Of a stretch of 64,000 bases of DNA, positions 33,957 to 45,689 are shown one piece after another. How positions within the stretch are numbered: position 1 is the stretch's first letter; the number at the start of each line of letters is the position of its first letter. The DNA is from Rhizodiscina lignyota. Taxonomy: Eukaryota; Ascomycota; Dothideomycetes; Aulographales; Rhizodiscinaceae. The notes beneath the pieces were generated by a model, which worked only from the letters and a program-made list of their open reading frames with translations, was not told the DNA's origin and made no database searches. The stretch is taken from NCBI GenBank assembly GCA_010015805.1, contig ML978136.1:1-64000 (forward strand). The letters run 5' to 3'. Position numbers and translations under genes: made by a program.

Positions 33957-35878
33957 ATGATGGGGGACATTGAGAAGAAGGATATGGCCGTTGATGTCAA
34001 AGGCGAGGAAGAAGAAATAGCACAGAGAGTCAGATCCGACTCTGATGTTTCAAATACCTCCGACGAGATTGATATCGAGGCGCAACCCCCATCTCCAGCA
34101 GTCCAAGATGGCGGTGATGAGAAGTCCCCACAAACCCAGCTACGGCGGACAGCATCGCGAGCTTCATCATTCAGGAATCCGGTGGAGATAGTGCCTCGAT
34201 CGCAGCGACGCGGTATCCTGGCCCATCTCGCCATCATCCCCGAAGTCACAGTTCCAACAGACTACACCAACTCCGTGAAATGGAGCATCACAGCCATTGT
34301 GGGCATTGCAGCCGCGGCGGCGCCCATGGGATCTGCAATCATCCTGCCAGCGCTGATGCCCATCGCCAAAGATCTTAACACCACCCCCACGATTACCAAC
34401 CTCAGCGTGGCGCTGTACATGCTGGCTATGAGTATCTTTCCTCTGTGGTGGAGCTCATTCAGCGAGACGCTCGGCCGGAGGACGATCTACATTGTATCGT
34501 TCGCGCTCTTCATCGTCTTCGGTATCCTCAGCGCGGTCGCGAGCAATATTGCGATGCTGATCGTCATGCGTATGTTGTCAGGTGGTGCAGCGGCATCTGT
34601 CCAGGCAGTTGGTGCAGGAACAATTGCAGACTTATGGGAACCCCGAGAGCGAGGTCGCGCAATGGGTTTGTTCTATCTAGGTCCACTGTCAGGTCCAATG
34701 ATCGCGCCTGTACTTGGAGGCGTCATGGCTGAGCGGTTGGGCTGGCGCTCAACACTGTGGTTCCTGACGGTGTTCGGCCTGCTTCTGGAAATCGCTCTGA
34801 TCGTTTGCCTGCCAGAGACGTTGAAGAAGAGAAGAAGTGTGGTTGCAGAGGCTGAGAGGGAAGCTGTAAGCCGGACTGCAGGTGAGCGGATCCATACACC
34901 CGCGACATCCCTCCACTCCCACTCTCCCATCTCCACACGACCGTGCTTCCCCGTGGAGTCCATGCTGATGTTTCACAAGGCGTCGGAAATGATTCCGACG
35001 AGATTAATGCAAGTGATGGACGACCTGCGTCGCTGCAGCGCGCAACGACTCGTCAATCTGTGCAGATCAGGACCAAGAAGTGGTTGGCGGTTTTGCGACG
35101 GTGCTTTGTCGACCCATTGAAAATCATCCTCCTACTAAGATTCCCTGCCGTCGCAATTACAGTTTATTACGCGAGCATAACATTCGGTTCACTCTATTTC
35201 CTCAACATCAGCATTGAGACGACGTTCTCGGAGTCACCATATAATTTCTCGACCACGCTCGTCGGCTTGTTGTACATTCCAAACAGTCTTGGCTACTTCC
35301 TCTCCAGCATCCTGGGCGGAAAATGGATCGACTATATCATGCACCGCGAGGCCAAAAGGGCCGGCCGATATCATCCGGACGGTAGTGGACGACTCATCTT
35401 CCGACCTGAAGACCGTATGCGCGAGAATGCCTGGCTAGGAGCCTTCCTCTTTCCGGCAGCGTTGATATGGTACGGCTGGTCAGCACAGTTCCACACCCAC
35501 TGGATCGTACCTGTAAGTCTATTCCCCTTGCGAGTGCCTCCAATTCAAATAAAGCTGACAAATTTCGCTCAGATGATAGCAAACTTCTTCTTCGGCTGCG
35601 GTTCCATGATTGTCTTCGCCATGGCGACGACCATGCTGACCGAGTTCCTCCCCGGCAGAGCGTCGATGGGCATTGCCGTCAACAACTTCATCCGTAACAT
35701 CTTCTCCTGCGTCGGCGGTGTAATCGCGGGGCCCCTCATCACGGCCATCGGGAATGGCTGGCTGTGCACGATCTTGGCGCTTTTATGCCTGGTCAGTGGT
35801 ATCGCGGTGATTGCGAGTATGAAAGCGTTTGGGCCGAGGTGGAGAGAGAAGATGATGGAGGAGCTGAAAGAATGGTGA
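33957..35878 (+). CDS. MFS transporter, DHA1 drug/polyamine antiporter type
   Basis: Three exons (33957-34881, 34980-35512, 35573-35878) give 587 aa with two six-helix halves. A 120-residue acidic/Ser-rich cytosolic N-terminus precedes the first helix. The DHA1 signature WWSSFSETLGRRTIYIVSF lies after helix 2 and LWEPRERGRAMGLFYLGPLSGPM around helices 4-5 matches the QDR/Dtr1/Tpo group. A central loop of about 80 residues contains the first splice join. The second half includes LYFLNISIETTFSESPYNFS and ends with KEW. Probably a proton-driven exporter at the plasma membrane; substrate unknown. Borders have GTGAGC and GTAAGT donors. Confidence 0.9.
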
Positions 35879-36286
35879 TGAACAGGCCGCCTGGGACAGG
35901 CCTGGTGTGGCACCTTTGAAATTACGAAGATATGACTAACAAAAGCGATGAGAGCGATATTGAGCGAGCATGGTCAACTCGTCATAGACGAAGATTTCTA
36001 CATTGAAAATAGCGGTGTATATTCAAGGACAAAGTGACCTCACACAAGTCCATTTCTGTTTTCAGGCGTGAGTTACGCAAGGGTGTAACGAGAAAACTTG
36101 TTGGAGATGTGCACTGATAGTCTGCAAAGGAGTGATGCGTTGATTGAAGCTAGGCATTGATAAGTATAAGACCCATTAGTGCGGTAATCTCATTCGCCTT
36201 CCTATACCAAACGCCACAAGACAAGCAAACGAAAAAGGAAAGAAAGAAACCGTTTCAACAGCCCTCCTTAGCCGCATCCACCTTAC
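35879..36286. other. Convergent 3' intergenic gap
   Basis: About 400 bp between converging stops of the transporter and the giant protease. Nothing recognised. Confidence 0.4.
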
Positions 36287-39200
36287 TCACACCCCTCCTC
36301 CGTCACATCCCTCCTCAGTCAGTGAACAGCTCTTGAAGAAATAGCAGTCGAAATCTCTTTGCCACGTCCCATCAGGATTCTGATACCAAGATTCACGCAA
36401 GTCACGTGTCCCACCTATGCTGCCACACGTACTCCTAGTCCAATTGTCCGCTCCAGTAACCAACTCGTTATCCCCAAAAACGTTATCTGCCACGGTGTTC
36501 CTGTGGGAGCCTATCTTAATCGTCGTGGACCACCGATCTGTTGGGTTTTGCACGTTAACGTAGAGGTTATCCTTTGCGTCCTGGGCTCCGGTGTTTTTCA
36601 TAGTGCTTAACAGTATTGGGAAGGAGAGCGTAGTTCCATACTGTGGGCCAGCGATCAGAGAGCTTTGGTAGGTGTAGGCCCACCAGACAATATGCCAGTT
36701 ACCATTCTTTCCAACCCATTGTCGGAGGTGGAGGCGTAGCCAGTTTGGGTTTGGAGCATGCGCAGCATCTGTGCCTTCGCCATGTGGCGGTGGAGCTTCG
36801 GTGGAGGCTGGGTTGGTCGCCGATGGAGGCGAAGATGACGACGACTTACGCAGACTCGGGATGACGCTGAGTAGACCATTCACCTCCTCGGACTTGGTTT
36901 TGGATTGAAGAGCAGCGGGGATAAGGCTTGCCAAGACACCGGCAATGTTCGCTGAGCTCGCAGAAGTCCTTGGAGACGTAGACTTTGACACCGAGGTTCT
37001 AGATGAGGCTGTCTGAGCCCGTGAACGCCGACTTGAAGTCCTTGAAGACGTAGACATTGACACCGACGTTGTAGACGAGGTCGTCTGAGCCCGTGATCGT
37101 CGAGTTGAAGTCCTTGAAGATGTAGATTTTGACACCGACGTTGTAGACGACGCTGTCTGAGTCCGTGAACGCCGAGTTGAAGGTGCTTTGCTACGCTTGA
37201 AGCTGGATGGAACAGGACACGCAGTCTTCGTCGCTATTAGTGCGCAAACGGATGGATATCGAGATACGTACAACCTACCAACTTCAATCCGGGAGGTGTA
37301 GATGCAATCCAGGTACCATTGATTGCAACAGTGATATCTGTGGCGGACATCATATTCGTGGCTAAGTTCGCCGTTGCAGTTGCTCGCCTACGAAGGTCTG
37401 GAGATTCGTCTGAGGCGCCTGGGATGGTCATGCATCGCATACTTCACCTGTAAGTAACTCCTCTAGCAAGGAAGATAATAGACTTACAAATGGTAGACTC
37501 CGTTGTACACGCTGGGCCAATTCGTAGGAGGCGTATAGCGATAAGTATAGCCAGGTGGAACGGGGGCAAAGTTGCTTGTTCTCTGCCAGGTAAAAGCAAC
37601 AAGAAGTCGTTTAGCTGTCCTTACAAAATCACGGGGGCTAAGGTCTGTAAATGACCATTGTGGAAGACTTGCATCGATATTTCGAGGCCAATCTTCTTCA
37701 GCGCTGTTCACAGCCGCAATGGTAAACCATTGAGCTAAAACACCTGCCTGTGTCATAGTTAGCCTGAGTCCTCCGTAAACAATAGGAGTACTTACCACCG
37801 CCGGAGCGGAAAAACTAGTACCATGAGCGAGTTTAGTCCATCCAGGGTCATTTGGGTTATTTCCAGCAACACGCACGTTCCTAGATGGCGCATATATCGT
37901 TGTAGAGGCTCGAGATTGCCCGCGAGGTGTTGTTACTAAATCTAAGGCGCCATTGTTGTCAACTCCCCCGACGACAACCAAGGAATTTTGGGGTCTTTCA
38001 AAAGCTTGAGGTAAAATTTCGTTAAGATACCCTGGTGTTGTCGTGCCACTGTCGATCTTCTGAAGCCCTTCATTGCCACTGGTGACTACAACGGTAACGC
38101 CCTCGTTTTCTAGATCATTGAAATTGTCCTTTATTTGGTTGCGGTCTCGCCGCGACATCTGGTTGACTGGGAGGCCTAACAGATGATTAGTTAACTTGAT
38201 TGTCTTGATGAGGAGGCATCGTCGTTTTAGTCATACCCCAACTCATGCTCAAAACGCTTCTTTTTTGATATTGCCCAGGGTCACTTCTCACCAAATCGAG
38301 CACATGCCTCATTCCAGCGTCGAACCCTCTCCAATTCACCTTGGCTTTACGTTCGCAGCCACCGTCGCCAGGATAATCAGGATTAACGAAATCTGCTACG
38401 ACTTTGATAAGGTAAAGGCGAGAATCTGACGCAACTCCAAGAGTTGATCCTCCAGCAATGCTTGCCATTTGCGTTCCGTGCCCTTCACAGAATGTATCGC
38501 CGTTATCAAGAGTGATACGATTTCCCCGCCAGTCATCTATGGTTTCAGGTAGCGCCCCAGTCGGGTCCTTCAGTATGGCACTGTTTCCGATGACTCGCAC
38601 GGTGGGAGCTCCTCCTCGACGATTTTGCAGTTCCTGTCCCCTATTAGTGAACCCTGGAAGGTTTTACTCTAAAACATAATACTCGGTTACGCACATTATG
38701 CTGTACATTGAAACCGCTGTCAAGGACGAATATAGTAGCGCCATAGCCGTTGGACTTGTCGAAACGATAAGGCGTGGTAATTGGTACGTTAGGGGCTTGC
38801 GAGACAAAGCGCAAATGACCCTCGCTGGGATCTCGTTCTAGCAAAATCGGATCGTCTTCAACGGGAGTGTCATCTCGTTTTCGCCTTGCACCCGTGACGT
38901 TTGTAGCGGTGACACTTCCGAAGAATACGTCATCTACATCAAATTCCACCAGTGGTGCACAACAGGCCACGAAATCCTGGCTTTGGACGTATTCACTCTC
39001 TTCTTCGGTCAAGTCAACGTTATACCCTTGGCTATCTCGGAAGTAACTACGGGCGCCACTCTTTCCCGCATCCCAGAGATGCTTCGAAAGAAAAGAATCG
39101 AAAGTATCATTTGAGGTCCCGAATTTGGTAACGAAGCCGTACGGTGAACGTACTACCGATGGAGATGGGCTAACTGTCTCGGGCGCTGCTTTCGTGGGAC

Positions 39201-40795
39201 TCTGTATCGTACTCGAAGTGTTGGTAGAAGTGATAATCGGGATATTGGGCTGAGCACTGTCCCAGTCAAACGCGGCAAAATCGTGGAGCGATTTCGTATT
39301 CAATGCGCCGAGGATGAAAAGGGTGCTGCCTGCGAGAGCACCGCTTGCGGTTGCTGGAGATCCCTGTAGGAAAAATGACCTGAGCAGGTCTGTCGCTTGT
39401 GACGCTATTTCCGGCGAGGTGCTCGTAAGACCCTTTGCTAGATTCTTCATTGTGGAGATCCAATTTTGCGCTATGCTAGTCTGGGGATAGGCATCAAAAA
39501 TTCTTCGAGAGGCGGTAGAAGTAACCTCTTGGCCAGTGGAGTCAAGCTCCGAAAGCTCGATACCAGACCCGGCCAACGCATCACTTAGTCCATTCGCGAG
39601 TGTGTCAGCAGATGAAGATGCACCTTTGATGACTCCCTGCAGTTGGCCAGCGAATTGAGCAGCATCTTCTTTAATGCTTCCTGAAAACCATCCTTTGGCC
39701 GTGCTTTCGGCGCTGGCGGCAGCCTTTGCCACGTCACCCGCAGCTTTGGATAGACCCTTTGCAGCATTGAAGAGACAACCTAGCCCCATGCAGTGGTGGC
39801 CTTTTGATTGAGGTGACCTCGATCCGACGGAGATAGTCTTTCCCGCCGACGTAAGCGTGGTACTCTGGCCAGCAAGTGGTACAGTAAAATGAGCATCACC
39901 AATAGCCACCATCGATGGCCCGAGTAACAGGGATGAAACCCCAGAGGGGTGTAAAAGAGGGATTAGAACGGTTCCAGAGATTGGAAGAGCGTATGTTGTG
40001 TCGTCGAATGTGACAAGTTTCTGCACATATGGAGCATTATCTGTGCTTGAAGCAGAACTGGTTGGACTATGCGAGGCCAAGGCGGAGGTCGTGGTGGTGA
40101 AGGCCGTCGTATGCCCGGCATCTCCACCATCTGAAGTCTCCGATCGTAAGGATGATGTAAGAAGCTTAGATTCGGAGGAAGTTTTCCTGATATGAGAGCT
40201 TGATGAAGTCAAAGGACTATTCAACGCCGAGGATGGCACCAAAGAAGTCGTATCGGGCACACTCGGCGATGAGGAGCTTGCTCTCGACCCTGCACCCACT
40301 GGAACGGTAGGTCGTTTCGTCATAGTGGTGTTACTGTGGGCAGCACGCGAAGGCCTTAAAGTTATAGTTGGATGTGACATTCCGGTGAGCGATGGTATCG
40401 ATGGCCGAGGGTGCCGACCAGTGCCACGCGATTGCACTGTTGAGTTGGTTACGTTGAAAGGCGCATTCGAAGCTGTCGATGAAAGTGGCAGCCTTCTCGA
40501 AGAGGAGAGTGCCACGGGAGAAGAAGACGGTATCTTTGGCACAGCTTCAGATAGATGCGGCACAGTCGCGATGCCTGACGTAGTGCCAAGAAGTGGAAAT
40601 GTTGTGTGATTCGCCGGTAAGGCTGCAGAGAACCCCTTAGATGGAGAAGAGACCGAGGCGGCCGACTGAGACGGCGAAGAACGCACGTCTGAGCGGCATG
40701 TGACGAGAATAGACAATAGGACGACAAGAAATATCTATATCACTCCGTTAGAAGAAGAATATGTGCTCTCTCCGGCGGCGTACGAATTTAAACAT
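36287..40795 (-). CDS. Very large secreted subtilisin-like protease (S8)
   Basis: Seven exons (40795-40784, 40734-38695, 38633-38237, 38175-37796, 37747-37488, 37441-37279, 37225-36287) keep frame for 1396 aa. The 12-nt first exon (MFKF) is needed to complete the signal peptide (MFKFIFLVVLLSILVTC). Residues about 20-230 are Ser/Thr/Pro-rich; 230-640 form a long unassigned region with an amphipathic Ala-rich part. The catalytic domain has Asp676 (FVLDSGF), His736 (GHGTQMAS), the oxyanion Asn in VTSGNEG, and Ser937 (GTSFSAPAVAG), the last motif split by an intron. After it lie three 24-residue Ser/Thr/Arg repeats (1100-1171) and a C-terminal domain with WYQNPDGTWQRDFDCYFF. All catalytic residues are present. 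The sixth intron has two possible borders; the 53-bp choice fits the branch point best. Confidence 0.85.
36965..37180 (-). repeat. Three 72-bp tandem coding repeats
   Basis: Inside the last exon of the subtilisin-like protease, three in-frame copies encode 24-residue units of the pattern STRRSRxQTxSSxTSVSxSTSxRT. The copies differ at a few bases each. They sit between the protease domain and the C-terminal domain and look like a glycosylated or flexible spacer whose copy number could vary between strains. Confidence 0.88.
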
Positions 40796-41832
40796 TGCCG
40801 GTCGTAAATCCAATGATGTGTTGTAGGCAGAAACGAAAGACCAGAACGTTAAATCAGGAGCACTTGGGGACTTTAGAGATTCAAAAGTTGATAGAGGAAA
40901 GAGCGTTCGCCATTGAACTTGGAGACGTAGACATGGGCTAAAAGACGACTGTGAGCATACCTATAAAGTCGCTTCGTCACTCCGATACCTAAACGCTGTG
41001 CCGCGACTTCTTCAGCGGGTTGAAGCATCCATGAAGATATCACGTCTAGGGGCGAAATATGTCTTGAAAATACGCCCCAGCTCTCCGAAGATGTTAGCGG
41101 TGAAATTGGGAGGTCTGAAACGCGATACCATCCATAGGCCAAGTGCGGCACTCCAAGCTGTAAAGCGCCGATACCAGCGAGTTTAATTGGGGCTTTCAGT
41201 GATCTCCTCGGTGGCACATGATGCTCGAAGGGGGCGAATGAAATAGACACGTCTCACGATACGGCTTATAGAAAGGCAACAGGTTCTGAGAGCGGTGGCT
41301 TTAATGTCATAGTCGATTGGATTTGGGGCAAGGATTGCATAACAGTGGCACAGTATACAGATAGAAGAATCAAAAGTTGCCGAGACAAAAGATGCACTAT
41401 GAGTTCACGGAGGGATTCTTGAATGGAGCTTCTTACCATACTTTTTCAAGAGCTAATCTCAATCAGAGTTGAGCCGAGGTTAAGCCGAGTATCAACACGC
41501 CAAGATTGATTAACCAGCTAGGCGGGGCGGGTCACTTTTTATGTGAATAAAGCGGGCGGCTTAAAAGGTTCTTGGTTAGATGTATAGCGTTAAAAAGATT
41601 CATTGTTTCCTCCTTGTCATTAGTACGTTGCTCATTCCCTCACATGAATTAACATTCGAAACAGGTGGGATGGGAAAATATCTCCAATAGCACTTTTGAC
41701 GTCCCCATATCTAGAATAACGAATTATTGAAGTGGGACAAAGATAACCTCCATATGCTGCGACGATCAAGACAAATGCTCATATCTCCAAGCGCCAAATG
41801 ATGCATCTCGCAAAATTGTAAAAAGATTGCCA
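40796..41832. other. Intergenic, AT-rich, no gene
   Basis: Promoter side of the protease gene, then about 1 kb of AT-rich sequence up to the foldback element. Small frames at 40873-41250 overlap on both strands and show no domain. Confidence 0.4.
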
Positions 41833-42207
41833 GGGATACGCTTAAGCTTGACGGTAGGAGGAGGTGAGTCCTCCAGTTCTAGTTTGAATTGTATCGGCGG
41901 CGACGATCGAATTATATCGTTGCCTAAGAGCCACGAACTGGAGACAACTAAATATAGCTTAGCGATATGAGATTAATAGGATTTGGCCCCGTCCGTCCTA
42001 GAACATAACTCAGTTGATCTACTGCTTCGTATTCTAGGACGGAACGGGTCAAAATCCCGTTGATCTCATATCCTTAAGCTATAATCAGTTATCTCTAGTT
42101 CCTAGCTCTCAATGCGACGATATAGTAATCCGATCGTCGCCACCCATACAGGTTAAACTGGAACCGGAGGACTCACCACCTCCTGCCGTCAAGGTTGAGC
42201 GTATCCC
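41833..42207. mobile_element. Long imperfect inverted repeat (foldback/MITE-like)
   Basis: Left arm 41833-42003 and right arm 42032-42207 are reverse complements of each other at roughly 80% by eye, around a 28-nt centre. Both ends read GGGATACGCT inward. Shared blocks include GAGTCCTCC, GGCGACGATCG, ATATGAGAT and CCGTCCTAGAA. Many mismatches are C/T or G/A transitions, as repeat-induced point mutation would leave, but others are transversions and there are small indels. No transposase and no obvious target-site duplication are visible. It could be a nonautonomous DNA element or an old head-to-head duplication. Confidence 0.82.
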
Positions 42208-42284
42208 CTCAGCGCGAAAGAGTTTGATGCCACCCATATGTTCATAAATCTATCATACAAGACCTCCTTTATACATACGTGTTC

Positions 42285-44289
42285 TCAAGTACTACCGTTC
42301 ACAGTCCCATATCCATGCCCTCTCCTATCATTCGGTGCCACATCCTCCTCTTCAATGGCGCCCATATCTGCACCAGGCATTAGCCTCTCATGCTCTTGCG
42401 CGGCGTGGGCTTCCTCCTGCAACATGTCGTGCGCAAGTGTCCTGCTCTTCTTATACACAAAGCCGACAAGACCAATGCCGATGATAAGTGCGATGCCGAG
42501 CAGGATCAGGTTCACTGGGATCGGGTTGTTGTTGAAGACTTTGTGAGTAAGAGCATCAAGGAGGGATTGAGAAAAGTTGAAGAGACCAGCGAGACAGATT
42601 ATCAGGCCGTAGACTTTGCCAAAGGTTGCGAAGCCGAAGACTTTAGCAGAGTAATCGCTACCGTCAGGTTAGCATATGCGTCACAGGGGCATTGATGATA
42701 CTGAGGGGAAACATACGACACTGTGGTGTAGTAGAATGGACGATACACCACAAAGACGCAGACATTCGCATACGCAGCCCACATCTCCGGAATGACGCCA
42801 AGCACACCAATAGCCGTCGCAAAAGTCACCAGCAGACTGAGCACTAGCGGGGTACTGGTATTATCCAGGACCAACCCGATAAATGGGACACTGATCACTC
42901 CACCAAGCGGCAGCGCAACATCGAAGAATGAATTGATCTGCACCGCCTTGTTGTAGTCGCCGAGCAAGTACTCGTACTGCGGTCGGATTGTCGCAACGAA
43001 GTAATTGATACGCGTCATCTGCACCACAGTGAACAGTGTGATGAGAACGAACCACGGGCTAGCAATTTGCTGTCCCGCTGTCCGTCCATGCAGTGCTCCC
43101 CATACGCCACTGGTGTGCTTCTTTTCCTCTTCTTTCTTCGTCTGTGCCTCTGCGTCCTTTGTACCTAACAGACTGGTTATCTCGGATATGACAGATTCAC
43201 GACGTACCCGGCGCTCTTCCTGTACTCGTGCGGCATCATGCGGTGCCAGCTCGCCGTCTGAGTCGTGGACGTCGACGTCGAAGTTCGTTTCGACTTCCGT
43301 GACGAGCTCGCCGACTGTTTTGTAGGAGGACTTCGGCATGAGGAACATCTGTACGATGAGAATAAAGACAGGAACGACGAGATAGACGAGGAAGAATTTC
43401 TTGGGCCAGAAGCTACCGTCTGTCGCTTGGTAGATGAGCCTGTAGAACAGGAATATGGCACTGCTTGTGTCGAATGCTCCCGTTAGAAGAGCCAGAATGA
43501 GCCCGGAGTATTGTGGGAATGTGTTGCTGAGCTGGAAGCTGCTGATGAAGACGAATGGGCCCCCGATCGCGAGGAAGAGATAGCCTGGTATATATCCATC
43601 TACGGGCTTCATATCCCACGCGAAGGCAAAGAGGAGGGAGCCGAGCGTGAGGAAGAAGACACCGATGATGCCTGCGACTCGTGGTCCGAAGCGATCGAGG
43701 ATAGTACCGACTGGGAGAGCCACGACATTTGTGGATACAGCGGCACAGGTGAACATGAAATTGAGTCTGCGAGTAGTCCGAATGCATCAGTTCATGATCT
43801 TCCAAGAGGGATCGATTAAAAGACGAGAGTGCCGAGACATTTTTCATACCGTAGCTCTTGCTCGTAGCATACGCGCACGTTGCGATCCAATTCATCTTGT
43901 GTGCATTTGTCTTGGTACACTCCTTCTCGAATGAGGACAGGTTTTATGGCGGCATATCCGAAGACGATTCCGGCTGCGAGGAGGCAATAAATAACGGCGG
44001 TCGCAACCTGTACTGCTCACGCGATCAGCTTCTGTCTCTGTATGCCCCGTGCATGCTATCGCATCGCGCTTCACAGGAGCATTGAGTTCAATAAGAACAA
44101 CTTACATATTCTCTTCGTCTTGCTCACTTCAAACGCCCCCACAGGGACTTCCGCCGTATGCTCCGGAACCCATGTATCTACAGGGTTGAAGCTCAGTTTT
44201 CGGCGTTGCGATCCAGCCGGACTCATGCTGCTTCTTCTCGATAGCCGGTCATAGTCTTCGAGCGTGGAAAGTCTCTCTGCTAAAGACAT
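42285..44289 (-). CDS. MFS transporter, FMP42/SLC43-like
   Basis: Four exons (44289-44106, 44012-43850, 43766-42717, 42657-42285) give 589 aa. The N-terminal 55 residues are cytosolic, with Ser/Arg-rich sequence. Helix 1 follows (VIYCLLAAGIVFGYAAIKPVL). The first half contains the MFS signature GTILDRFGPRVAGIIGVFF. A large acidic central loop holds EERRVRRESVISEITSLLGT. The second half ends with a helix (LILLGIALIIGIGLVGFVY) and a cytosolic tail with a dileucine-like EHERLMPG. The arrangement matches fungal Fmp42-like carriers related to SLC43 amino-acid transporters, often on internal membranes. Substrate unknown. Its stop is 78 bp from the foldback element, so its 3' UTR may include the hairpin. 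Confidence 0.87.
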
Positions 44290-45689
44290 CTTCTACTTCG
44301 CCTCTCGGCAGAGATTTTCTTCCCGCTGCGGAGTCGAATTGGCAACTAACGCACTCGATCGTTGGATTACCGACTGCAGGCGGGGATAGCAGCGAAGCTC
44401 CTGGGAGGTGTAGGCGGAGCTCAGTGGAAGGACTAGGGCCAGCTGAAGCTTGGGTAGTCAGGTGCGTGATCAAAGTGTGAGGACTTGAGCATTAGTGACG
44501 CAACAGGGTCCAAATGATCGGTACGAAAGTCAATCGCAAAAGATGACGAGCAATTGATGTATTACCGAGGAGAAAGATGAGCTCTAACGTTGATTGGAGG
44601 CTGGAAGGGGCTTTGAGGAGGCAAGGCCCCTCCAGCTCCCCTCATGGCGTTCGATTGAGATGGTAGTGCGGCGATAACGCAGTCAACGATTCACATAAAA
44701 CCCATCCGCGCTAGTACAATTGAAGACTAGCTTCGCGCATATCTGGGAGCTTGGGCCATCTGATCTCGGCTTGTGTCACAAATCTTCGAATTGCTCAATT
44801 CTTCGTACATGCGCGGGGTACTCCGTAACTCATTCATTTCTGGTGTGGGGTGGAGACTCCCTGTTTTATACATGAAACTGCTGCATCAAGAACAAGACGG
44901 AAACTGCACACAAATCCTACTTGTTCGAATGTCCCTGCGAGTGCTCATATTTGCCGAATTTCATCAGCAATGACTCAATTTCTGTTCAGAAAATTCGATT
45001 TTGGTGGAATATTTCAGCTTACTCATCCCCTCCATCCTACAAACGTGTCCGCTCAATCACCTTATGTGCGACAGTATCCGCTGAAGTTTAGGCTGCGTTG
45101 TTTAAGAAATCCACATGTTAATCTTGAACTCCAGCACAATTCTGGCTTATTATGAGAAGCACACCTTGTGTTTGATGCTCCGTTTGAGCCATATCCTCTC
45201 GTGTATTATCATTTAGATGCTTTTGATGCCATTAAGGTGCATGCAGCAATGAGCCTCCTAAGCAGTGGTATGTACCGGATTTCCCTTTGAGGGCCGTCAA
45301 AATTGATTTTAATAACGGTCTCAGTCCCATTTAAGCCTCACTCGCCGTTATGTAGGTAGTTAATTGTCAGGCTAAGCCGCCTTTTCGACTAGTTCGCGGT
45401 TGTGGTAGCCTCAGCGCGAACGCGTCGGACGCGTAGGTAAAGACGCGTTCCCAGGGGTACTCTAATGAAACCTCTCTTCCTTCACTCCGTACTACACCTC
45501 TTTCCATCTGTATAGTTCCACTTCATTTCTCAAGTCAAACTATCAGTGGTATTTGCAGTTGTCTGTTCTTTTCGGCAATTGGACCAGCTCCCATCTAAAT
45601 TACAGAGTTCGCTCGGAGTAAGACTCCTTGTGCTCTTCCAACTGACCTCGCAACAGGAAAGGCAATTCTTGCAAACGATCATCCACACT
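44290..45689. other. Intergenic, divergent promoter, no gene
   Basis: 1.4 kb between the FMP42-like gene and the next rightward gene. Apart from three ACGCGT boxes at 45420-45448 there is no feature I can support; short frames near 44773-45155 show no domain. Confidence 0.4.
45420..45448. promoter_or_regulatory. Cluster of three ACGCGT (MluI cell-cycle) boxes
   Basis: ACGCGT occurs at 45420-45425, 45429-45434 and 45443-45448, within 29 bp and about 240-270 bp upstream of the ATG at 45690. ACGCGT is the binding site of MBF (Mbp1-Swi6) type regulators, which drive G1/S genes in fungi. Three in a row in otherwise ordinary sequence is unlikely by chance, but binding is not shown. Confidence 0.5.
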
